8,580 nucleotides of DNA. Source: Acidobacteriota bacterium (GTDB lineage: Bacteria; Acidobacteriota; Terriglobia; Terriglobales; Acidobacteriaceae). The translations under genes were made by a program, and so were the position numbers. This document shows, one piece after another, positions 1 to 6,445 of this stretch. The stretch covers positions 1 through 8,580 of the forward strand of contig JAJZAL010000225.1 of the NCBI GenBank assembly GCA_021799405.1, read 5' to 3'. The notes under the pieces are model-generated. The model was not told the origin of the DNA. It was given only the letters and a program-made list of their open reading frames with translations, and searched no databases. Position 1 is the first letter of the stretch. Each line of letters starts with the position of its first letter.

Positions 1-3000
1 CGTTCTTTACATCGATGAGCACCAGGCTGCGGCCGCTGGCATACGGCGACTCAATGCCCTCGATGACCGCATCCGGGAAGCCGGAGATAGCCGCCTCGCC
101 AGACGCGCCATCGCTTGCGCTTGCGCCTTTCCACCATGCGGGCTCCAGTCTCGCCAGAAATCCGCTGGTGCCGTGAACTGTAACACCGCTCTTTCCAATC
201 CTGACCGGTAGAAATGCATCCAATCGTAAAATGCTGGCGCTGTCATGCCCGGTTGCAATCACCAGGAAGTTCTTCCTCGCTCCCCGATGCAACGCCTCCG
301 GCCCGCCCACTGTCACGCCCATCGCCGGATAGCCGGTTTCCGAGGAGAAATGTCCCATCATCGTCAGATAGAGCTCAATCTCATTCACTGTCGGTGAATC
401 CGGCAGAATCACTTCGCTGTGGCTCAGATCGGCGTAACGCGTGAACGGAAAACCGGCGTTCGCGAACAGCTCCAGGTTCGGCATCGCCGTCCAGTGCGGA
501 AACGAGCCGATATTCATGTGCGAACTGCTCAGAATCGCGGCACGCATGTTGCCCGGAATCGTGTCCTCGCAGTGGCCGGTCTTATGCCACTGAAAAGCAA
601 TATTGAATGCGAGCGAATTCGAGAACGGCCGCAGATCGGCGATGGGTACCGCCAGCGCGGTCTTTTCGGTCTTCGACGCTTGCTTGCTTGGACGAAACGG
701 CACCGACCCAAGGAACGATCCGTTGACTGAAACCGCCATCGTTGACAGCTTCCCCAGCGGAACCGGATTGTAGCGATACTCCAATACCAGCGGTATGTAT
801 TGCTTTGTCCCGTAATAAAGGTCCGGGGGCAGCCGGAAGTAGGTCTCAATCGGCGCTGCGCCATCGCCCTGCAGCGATGAAGCTGAATTGTAGTTCCACA
901 ACGCGACCTTCCGGCCGGTCATTGTCCAGCGCGGCGCATCGTCGGGTTTGCGTGGAGCTGGCAGCTTGAATCCCTGTACCGCGGCCGTTCTACCCTGCAA
1001 TCCGTTCCATCCCAGCGCCACGGCCTGAGCCGCCTCCACCATCTGATCCGGCGTCCCCCCCGTCACGATCAGCACCTTCCCATAAGGGTCTGAAGGATTT
1101 GTCCGCACCGCGATGGTTGGTTCAATCGGCGTTCCCAGATCGAAGGATGAGGGCAACTGCGCGGGATTCGCCGCGATCACGACCACGTTGCCGGCAGGAA
1201 TCCTTCCGATCGAAACCGGAAAGCGCATGGCCCCGGCGTTGTCCAGCATCCCAAAATACGAGCTGACGATCCCCGCTGCCTCCAGCTCCTTGGGGGTCGG
1301 CGCGGCGGCAAACGCAACCGGAATCGCCGGCGGCCGCGTAAGGGCCGGATCAAAGAACGGCCTCGGCAGAAATTTCAGATTGCTCGACAACGGCAGCAGA
1401 TTCCCGCTCATCGTCAGGTTCGTCGTTGGTTCAATCCGGCTCCAAAGCACGGTGTTGGCCGGATCCTCGCACGCTGTTGTGTAATGCCCGATAAATTCAA
1501 AGTTCAGCTCGTTGCGCCGGACAAGAAGATCCGCGGGCAAATCAATGCTCTGACTTTGCAGTCCCGGCGGCGTGTTCTCCGACATTCGAATTGTCTGGAT
1601 CAGATCGCCGTTGAGCATCACCTTGATCTGGCTCATGCTGGGGATCAGGCTCGGCGAAAAAGCATAGTAAAGACGCAATACTGCTTTGCGAACCAACTCG
1701 TCCTGCGGAAGGCTGAAGTACACCGGGTGAAACGACTCAACCCCGTGCATCTGAATTGCGCTCGACAATCCAAGATCCTTCAGCGTCGTCACGGTGGAGA
1801 ACGTGCCTGCCTGCCCAGCCGGATTTCCTTTCCCCACGGGCGCATCAGCCACTGGCCGCATGGCCTCACTCTTTTTGTTTTGCGAGTACACGGGCATCGC
1901 AGCCGCTGCGGCGCTCAGCATCTCGGGCGCTGCCTGCTCCGCGCGCGCATGGCTGACCCCGCCCAGAACAAACGCGAGGAAAATGACGATCGCCGCGCTT
2001 GTCGAACTCAGTTCGGGTGCCGTCTTTTTCTTCCCCGCCCGCGATCGTTTCGGCGCAAAAGCCGAAAAGGTCATCGCAATGCCACGCACGGAAAGAGCAC
2101 AGATTCGCGCAAAACTGCGTAGCGGCCGATCCGCCTCGCGCGCTTCGCCCCACCCGATCCAGTTGTCCGCACGCGAATACAGAACCATGGTCAGCAACTT
2201 CTCTTGCATGATGGATAGAGGATCAAATCTGGCCCGCAATACATTCCCGTCTCTTTCGACAATCCGAGCAGGAAATGTGGCGTCGCTGAATCGCAGCGGG
2301 AAAATAATCTCGACTGACTGTCCCGCTTCGAACGCAGCGCTGCCTTGCGTCGTCAGCGCCACTCCTCCGCTCGATAGATCGATGGTTTCGCCGTTTACCG
2401 TCTGGCCTTCGACCCTGACCGCAACCGGGGCGTTGAAATTGACGCGGACGCTCTCGCGCATTTGCCGCGACTCACGCGCCACGGCATTCGCGGCCCCAAG
2501 AATGATCATGTTAAAGACCGTCCATAGTGCGTTCATTGCGATTGTGCCCGGATGATTCCCCTCCCACAAAAACTCAAGCCCCGGCACATGCACCATTCTC
2601 GGAATCACCATCAACAGCCCCAGCATATTTAGGCCCAGCAAAACCACAAACGGCTTCGCAATCCGGGAATCGTAATACGTCTCCTCGACCACACCGCCCT
2701 TGTCCGTGACGTTGAACTTACCCAGCTTCGGATTCACAAGTGCCAGCAGGGTCGGCAGCAGAATATAAGGTGCCAGCACCGTCTCGTAGATCTCATTCCA
2801 GAACGAATGACGATGCCGACCCTGGATCCGCGAGTTCGCCAGGTTCGAGAGGAATAGGTGCGGCAGCGCGAACACCATGATAGCCGCCCAGTATCCGGGA
2901 ATATTCTTCGCTCCGAATAGCAGGTAGACCAGCGGAGCCGTGAGGAAAATCAGGCGCGGCAACGCATACAGAAAGTGCGACATAGCGTTGAAATAACAGA

Positions 3001-4198
3001 GCCGCTGCGGCCATTTGAGAGTCCGCGCAGCAAGCGGATTGTCCGTCCGCAATATCTGGATCATGCCGCGCGCCCATCTGACGCGCTGCTTCACATGCCC
3101 GGAGAGCCGCTCCGTCGCCAGGCCCGCAGCCTGTGGAATGTTGATGTAGGCTGTGTTCCAGCCCCGAATCTGCATGCGCAGTGACGTGTGCGCATCCTCG
3201 GTGACTGTCTCCACAGCGATGCCCCCGATTTCGTCCAGCGCCGAGCGCCGCAGCACAGCGCAGGAACCGCAAAAAAAGGTGGCGTTCCACAGATCATTGC
3301 CGTCCTGCACGATGCCGTAGAACAGCTCTCCTTCATTCGGGATCTCCCGAAACTGCCCGAGATTCCGCTCAAAAGGGTCAGGCGAATAGAAGTGGTGCGG
3401 CGTCTGCAGCATGCCCAGCTTCTCATCTCGCAGAAACCAGCCCATCGTGATCTGCAGAAAGCTGCGCGTCGGCACGTGATCCGAGTCAAAAATCGCCACG
3501 AACGGCGAACTCAGCTTTGCAATCGCCTGGTTGATATTCCCCGCCTTGGCGTGATCGTTGTTATCACGGGCTACGTAACCAAGACCCGCCTCTTCGGCGA
3601 ACTCGCGAAACTCTGCACGATTCCCGTCGTCAAGAATGTAGACATGCAGGCGGTCCATCGGCCAGTCGATATTCAGCGCCGCGAGCGCCGTGTATCGCAC
3701 CAGGCTTAGCGGCTCGTTGTAAGTCGGAACCAGCAGATCCACATGCGGCCAGCTATCCGGATCGTCGGGCATGGATACAGGCGAGCGCCGAAGCGGCCAG
3801 ATGGTCTGGAAGAAGCCCAGAAATAGAATCAAGAAGGCATATGCTTCGGCTCCCACCAGCACCAGAACGAATATTGCATCAACGACCGAGTATTTCGACG
3901 CCGGGTTCTCGAAGAAACCCACCACCGTGCTGATGCGCCACACTCCGTAACGGAATGTCGCAAACAGCGACATAATAATCATCGTCAGGGTTACCAGGTA
4001 GGACTTGGAGACACGCCCCATCCAGATGGCCATGCCTATCAGCACCGCGCCCAGAAACGCCTGCTGTTGCCAGGTCAGAGGCATCGCCCCAAGGTAGATG
4101 AGCGCGGCTATCCCTGCCGCTGTCAGCCCTGTCCGCAATATCTTGAAACCGAAACCGCTCTCGGACTCTCCCTCCTTCCAGAGGTCCGTTCCCCTCAT
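1..4198 (-). CDS. bcsAB: Fused cellulose synthase BcsA-BcsB (UDP-forming), 3' end cut by window edge
   Basis: This inner-membrane enzyme makes beta-1,4-glucan from UDP-glucose and passes it into the periplasm. The frame is open without a stop from the ATG at 4198 to base 1 (1399 codons seen). BcsA half: N-terminal membrane helices at about 24-43, 45-61, 67-87 and 103-136; a family 2 glycosyltransferase domain with DDG (190-192), DSD (238-240), TED (333-335) and QRVRW (371-375); further helices with the gating-loop motif FNVTDKG (495-501); and PilZ with RESVR (581-585) and DLSSGG (607-612), so c-di-GMP activation is expected. The BcsA-type tail (RADNWIGW, DRPLRSFARI) ends near 708. A basic linker (about 709-734) leads to a hydrophobic segment and AxA site (735-753), then a BcsB region with the typical carbohydrate-binding start (LRLYYAFSPSLIPSMSQIKV). 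Roughly 80-120 residues of BcsB, including its C-terminal membrane anchor, should lie off the left edge. BcsA and BcsB are usually separate genes; AcsAB of Komagataeibacter is a known fused case. The start is fixed by GGAG six bases upstream and coupling to bcsQ. Confidence 0.95.
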   Translation of the reverse strand, partial: MRGTDLWKEGESESGFGFKILRTGLTAAGIAALIYLGAMPLTWQQQAFLGAVLIGMAIWMGRVSKSYLVTLTMIIMSLFATFRYGVWRISTVVGFFENPASKYSVVDAIFVLVLVGAEAYAFLILFLGFFQTIWPLRRSPVSMPDDPDSWPHVDLLVPTYNEPLSLVRYTALAALNIDWPMDRLHVYILDDGNRAEFREFAEEAGLGYVARDNNDHAKAGNINQAIAKLSSPFVAIFDSDHVPTRSFLQITMGWFLRDEKLGMLQTPHHFYSPDPFERNLGQFREIPNEGELFYGIVQDGNDLWNATFFCGSCAVLRRSALDEIGGIAVETVTEDAHTSLRMQIRGWNTAYINIPQAAGLATERLSGHVKQRVRWARGMIQILRTDNPLAARTLKWPQRLCYFNAMSHFLYALPRLIFLTAPLVYLLFGAKNIPGYWAAIMVFALPHLFLSNLANSRIQGRHRHSFWNEIYETVLAPYILLPTLLALVNPKLGKFNVTDKGGVVEETYYDSRIAKPFVVLLGLNMLGLLMVIPRMVHVPGLEFLWEGNHPGTIAMNALWTVFNMIILGAANAVARESRQMRESVRVNFNAPVAVRVEGQTVNGETIDLSSGGVALTTQGSAAFEAGQSVEIIFPLRFSDATFPARIVERDGNVLRARFDPLSIMQEKLLTMVLYSRADNWIGWGEAREADRPLRSFARICALSVRGIAMTFSAFAPKRSRAGKKKTAPELSSTSAAIVIFLAFVLGGVSHARAEQAAPEMLSAAAAAMPVYSQNKKSEAMRPVADAPVGKGNPAGQAGTFSTVTTLKDLGLSSAIQMHGVESFHPVYFSLPQDELVRKAVLRLYYAFSPSLIPSMSQIKVMLNGDLIQTIRMSENTPPGLQSQSIDLPADLLVRRNELNFEFIGHYTTACEDPANTVLWSRIEPTTNLTMSGNLLPLSSNLKFLPRPFFDPALTRPPAIPVAFAAAPTPKELEAAGIVSSYFGMLDNAGAMRFPVSIGRIPAGNVVVIAANPAQLPSSFDLGTPIEPTIAVRTNPSDPYGKVLIVTGGTPDQMVEAAQAVALGWNGLQGRTAAVQGFKLPAPRKPDDAPRWTMTGRKVALWNYNSASSLQGDGAAPIETYFRLPPDLYYGTKQYIPLVLEYRYNPVPLGKLSTMAVSVNGSFLGSVPFRPSKQASKTEKTALAVPIADLRPFSNSLAFNIAFQWHKTGHCEDTIPGNMRAAILSSSHMNIGSFPHWTAMPNLELFANAGFPFTRYADLSHSEVILPDSPTVNEIELYLTMMGHFSSETGYPAMGVTVGGPEALHRGARKNFLVIATGHDSASILRLDAFLPVRIGKSGVTVHGTSGFLARLEPAWWKGASASDGASGEAAISGFPDAVIEGIESPYASGRSLVLIDVKN

Positions 4199-4208
4199 CG
4201 TTCACTCC
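4195..4208 (-). promoter_or_regulatory. ATGA stop/start overlap and RBS coupling bcsQ to bcsAB
   Basis: Read on the minus strand, bases 4198-4195 are ATGA. The bcsAB start ATG (4198-4196) overlaps the bcsQ stop TGA (4197-4195). A Shine-Dalgarno GGAG sits at 4208-4205, six bases before the ATG and inside the bcsQ coding sequence. This arrangement points to one transcript and translational coupling, and it fixes the bcsAB start. Confidence 0.85.
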
Positions 4209-5529
4209 AACGCGGTAAACGAGCTGCGCTTGCAAGACCTCGGACTGTGGTCTGAACCCACTCCGCCAGGACCTGGAAGTCCTGCGCGACTCCACTTTCC
4301 GGGGCATAGTCGAAAACCGCCACACCATGAGCCAGTGCCTCATTCACAAGGCTGCTGTGCCGGACAACAAATGGCAGCAGACGGTTTCCGAAACGCTCCT
4401 GCATCATCTCTCGAATGTTCCGATGCAGCGCGATTGAGGAATCAAAGCGGTTCAGCAAGTAGTACAGACGCGGCGTCGGCCCAAAACCACTCTTTCGCTT
4501 CCTATCCATCACATCTTCGATCATCTGCAGGCTGAGCACCGATCTGGTATCCGGAACCACCGGCACAACAATGACAGGGTCCAGGGCAAGAACATGACGA
4601 AGCACCTCCACCGGATCACCGGCGACGTCCAGGATCATGCGCAGAGGTTCGCTCCCAAAACGCACCAGCGTGTTGTACACCTTTCGGCCTGACACCGAAT
4701 TGCCGGAACACTCGTCCCTGCCCAGCGTGAGCACCCGCACCGGCGCATGCTCAGAATCGCTCGCAAACGTGCGCACCACGCCAGGCCGCGGTTCACCACC
4801 GCCGAAATAATAAGGCAGAACACCCGCCGGTGAAGTCTCCACCAATAAAGAGGATTCTCCGTCCCTGGCCAGCGCGCAGCCCAGATTGGCCGTCAGATTC
4901 GTCTTCCCGGCCCCGCCCGCCACCGATGCAAACACAAGAGGCGGATAGCTCAGCGACGATCCACCCTCAACCATCTCCCCTTCGTCCCGCGCGGTGGCGA
5001 ACAGACCCTGCAGAACCGGCCATTGCAGGGCGGCATTCCCAACGGTAGCCTCCGACGGGATCGCTGCTGCCCCGGGCTGGTGGGACTCCGCCTGGCGCAC
5101 CGGGACCACCTGTGGCCCCTCCGAACCCTCGGCTTCTACATCGGCGTCATAGGCTTTCCAGCGGCGATTTCCAGACCTGACCTCCGGGTCGCCATCAAGA
5201 TGCCGCACGCGGATTGGCTCCTGTGCTTTCGCCGCCACCCCGCCTTCTGCCGTCGCGTCCTCTCCTTCCGTCGATGGCGCATCCGGCGCCTGCTCCACAT
5301 GGCTGAAAGAACCAAGGCTGGCCTGTGGAATCTCGACGTCGGGCCCGGGCTTCTTCAGGCCCCTGCCTGCAGCCTGAATCTGGTCCTGCAGATGCGATTG
5401 GTGCCGTTCGGCGCTGAAATCGCGGTACTTTGCGCCGTCCAGATTCGCCCACGAGTAAAGCGTGGCGACATCCTCCGCGTGGCCGTTTTCGTCCGTCACT
5501 TTTTGGTTATTGTTACTTAAGTGTCCCAC
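4195..5529 (-). CDS. bcsQ: BcsQ-type MinD/ParA-family ATPase with a BcsR-like N-terminal motif
   Basis: This cytoplasmic ATPase of the cellulose operon has 444 residues, against about 250 in E. coli BcsQ. Three parts are visible. Residues 20-39 carry a motif resembling the small protein BcsR (DVATLYSWANL, then YRDFS). Residues about 40-195 are a Pro/Glu/Ala-rich, probably disordered linker. Residues about 197-444 are the SIMIBI ATPase: P-loop AGGAGKT (204-210), LLVETSP (228-234) at the switch-like position, Walker B MILDVAG (298-304), and the BcsQ-like C-terminal stretch RLLPFVVRHSSLVNEALA (383-400). The P-loop lacks the signature Lys of MinD/ParA (KGGxGKT); Ala is there instead. In E. coli BcsQ, as I recall it, this position is Arg, so the family is loose here. 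The start codon is GTG: an in-frame TAG six bases upstream (5538-5536) rules out any earlier start, and GGAG at 5542-5539 is well spaced. The position directly before bcsAB supports the BcsQ call. In E. coli BcsR and BcsQ form a complex that aids synthase assembly; the same role here is inferred. Confidence 0.88.
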   Translation of the reverse strand: MGHLSNNNQKVTDENGHAEDVATLYSWANLDGAKYRDFSAERHQSHLQDQIQAAGRGLKKPGPDVEIPQASLGSFSHVEQAPDAPSTEGEDATAEGGVAAKAQEPIRVRHLDGDPEVRSGNRRWKAYDADVEAEGSEGPQVVPVRQAESHQPGAAAIPSEATVGNAALQWPVLQGLFATARDEGEMVEGGSSLSYPPLVFASVAGGAGKTNLTANLGCALARDGESSLLVETSPAGVLPYYFGGGEPRPGVVRTFASDSEHAPVRVLTLGRDECSGNSVSGRKVYNTLVRFGSEPLRMILDVAGDPVEVLRHVLALDPVIVVPVVPDTRSVLSLQMIEDVMDRKRKSGFGPTPRLYYLLNRFDSSIALHRNIREMMQERFGNRLLPFVVRHSSLVNEALAHGVAVFDYAPESGVAQDFQVLAEWVQTTVRGLASAARLPRWSER

Positions 5530-5535
5530 TCTGCC

Positions 5536-5542
5536 CTACTCC
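5536..5542 (-). promoter_or_regulatory. bcsQ ribosome-binding site and upstream in-frame stop that decide the GTG start
   Basis: On the minus strand GGAG lies at 5542-5539, nine bases before the GTG at 5529. An in-frame TAG at 5538-5536 closes the frame upstream, so this GTG is the furthest possible start. A second purine-rich block (GAGGAG) just upstream may help ribosome loading. The next candidate, the GTG codon for residue 11, has no Shine-Dalgarno sequence. Confidence 0.65.
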
Positions 5543-5650
5543 ACTCCTCGTCTCACCAACCTGCGGCTGCTTGTCGAATTTCTTTTTGTGCTTCCCGCAC
5601 ATCCCGGCGCCATAGATTGCTAAGTACTTCCGGAATTATGTCGAATGGTG

Positions 5651-5839
5651 CTATATACGGATGGCTATTACACACTTTTGCGGCATGTATGATCCGAATT
5701 CTCCAATCCGGCACGTTGGACAGAATAGTTCCGCGTCCTCGGATAGAGAAGTTTTTTTCGCACGAGAGATAACTTTTATACTAACGGAAGTCATGATACC
5801 GCGATATACCTCTTTCGCTACCGATATTTGGTTACTCAT
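5651..5839 (-). CDS. Possible small protein with a CPTC motif (doubtful)
   Basis: A 62-residue frame starts with ATG at 5839 and ends at TAG 5653-5651, leaving 121 bases before bcsQ in the same direction. In its favour: GAGAGG lies seven bases upstream of the ATG, and the product looks protein-like, with a Cys pair FCPTC (39-43) and a third Cys at 56, as in small metal-binding folds. That ribosome-binding site lies within a tiny 4-bp stem closed by a GAGA loop (TACC-GAGA-GGTA). Against it: fewer than half of its third-codon positions are G or C, unlike the flanking genes; the same frame stays open further upstream; and the plus strand is open here too. I do not recognise a family. It could be a leader peptide, a recently gained gene or chance. 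Confidence 0.28.
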   Translation of the reverse strand: MSNQISVAKEVYRGIMTSVSIKVISRAKKTSLSEDAELFCPTCRIGEFGSYMPQKCVIAIRI

Positions 5840-5968
5840 CTCGATACCTCTCGGTAAACTCGGAGGAAGAGGCCGCCGTGGAACCCGGCAGCCTTTAAAT
5901 AATGGATGTTGGAGAGATTTACTCGTTCTGCATTGGGAAGTGAGGTAGCGCCCCGGGGAGGCTGGGAG

Positions 5969-6409
5969 ATGGTGCTGCATGAGGTGGTGAATCTGAAGAG
6001 GTGGTATGTGACCGCCGCGATCGCTCCAGCGCTGGCGGCGGTTTACTATTTGCGATCGTTGCTGGCGACGTACGGGCGGCTGCCGGAACAGGTTCCCGTG
6101 CATTTTGGACTGGATGGGCAGCCGAATGGATGGATGAGCTGCAAGTTGTGGCCGGTGGTCTCGCTGGTACTGATGGTGGTGATCGAGGCGCTGTTGTTTA
6201 CGACGCAACCTGGGATTCGGCGAGTTCCGACGCTGATGTACTGGGGCGTGTGCGGGCTACTGGCGGGAGCGTTCAGCGAAATCAATTATTCCGCGGCGGA
6301 TGGGCGGGCCTACAGTTTTCGGCCAATGCTGCTGGGTGTGCTGGGTGTTTTGTGCGGAGGGATTCTCATCACATTGGCACTCGCCGGATGGTGGCGAGTG
6401 CCGGGGTAG
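5969..6409 (+). CDS. DUF1648-domain four-helix membrane protein
   Basis: This is a 146-residue inner-membrane protein of unknown function. The segment RLPEQVPVHFGLDGQPNGW (37-55) is the DUF1648 signature, which also occurs at the start of SdpI-type immunity/signalling proteins. Four hydrophobic helices are predicted at about 13-32, 58-78, 89-105 and 119-142. The ATG at 5969 is chosen because GGGGAGG lies seven bases upstream. An in-frame ATG at 5906 would add 21 residues (many charged, no hydrophobic role) but has no Shine-Dalgarno sequence. It stands alone on the plus strand, divergent from the bcs operon and convergent with the GH130 gene, with 36 bases between the two stops. No further function can be read from the sequence; the SdpI link is family knowledge only. 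Confidence 0.8.
   Translation: MVLHEVVNLKRWYVTAAIAPALAAVYYLRSLLATYGRLPEQVPVHFGLDGQPNGWMSCKLWPVVSLVLMVVIEALLFTTQPGIRRVPTLMYWGVCGLLAGAFSEINYSAADGRAYSFRPMLLGVLGVLCGGILITLALAGWWRVPG
6376..6402. repeat. Perfect 10-bp inverted repeat at the 3' end of the DUF1648 gene
   Basis: The arms GGCACTCGCC (6376-6385) and GGCGAGTGCC (6393-6402) match perfectly around a 7-base loop. The hairpin lies within the last codons of the DUF1648 gene, just before its TAG, and beyond the 3' end of the converging GH130 gene. Neither strand has a T-run after the stem, so it is not a canonical intrinsic terminator. It could still slow or protect the ends of either transcript. Confidence 0.6.
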
Positions 6410-6445
6410 GATTTGCGTTGCAGCGAAAGGAAAAACCTGCGGGGA

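Larger units (their letters stand above)
5530..5968. other. Intergenic region between the divergent bcs operon and DUF1648 gene
   Basis: This 439-base stretch is visibly richer in A and T than its neighbours and must hold the promoters for bcsQ (minus) and the DUF1648 gene (plus). I see no sigma-70 pair good enough to place. TATACT at 5777-5782 on the plus strand is the best -10-like hexamer, but its -35 region is only a T-run. No c-di-GMP riboswitch signature (GEMM-type) is recognisable on either strand. Reading frames cross it in both directions; only the minus-strand one at 5651-5839 has a good ribosome-binding site and is listed separately. Confidence 0.5.

Noticed and set aside
2072..2074. 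Independent internal start for BcsB at the Met codon of residue 709.
   Set aside because: No Shine-Dalgarno sequence precedes it and the frame is continuous with BcsA. A minor internal start cannot be excluded but is not supported.
1484..2555. Plus-strand reading frames of 212 and 253 codons.
   Set aside because: They lie opposite the BcsAB frame, which has conserved motifs; the plus-strand products show no family features and are composition artefacts of GC-rich coding DNA.
2793..4343. Several short minus-strand frames over bcsA (2793-3290, 3091-3489, 3879-4343) that could suggest a broken gene.
   Set aside because: They are in other frames. The true frame, starting at 4198, is continuous and holds every BcsA motif in order.
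5661..5948. A 95-codon plus-strand frame ending inside the DUF1648 gene.
   Set aside because: No ribosome-binding site, no recognisable features, and it runs out of frame into the DUF1648 coding region.
5530..5968. A c-di-GMP riboswitch in the bcs leader, which would fit the PilZ-regulated enzyme.
   Set aside because: I looked for GEMM-type conserved blocks on both strands and found none; a covariance-model search would settle it.
6376..6402. Intrinsic terminator for the DUF1648 or GH130 gene.
   Set aside because: The stem is strong but no T-run follows on either strand and it lies within coding sequence, so it is listed only as an inverted repeat.
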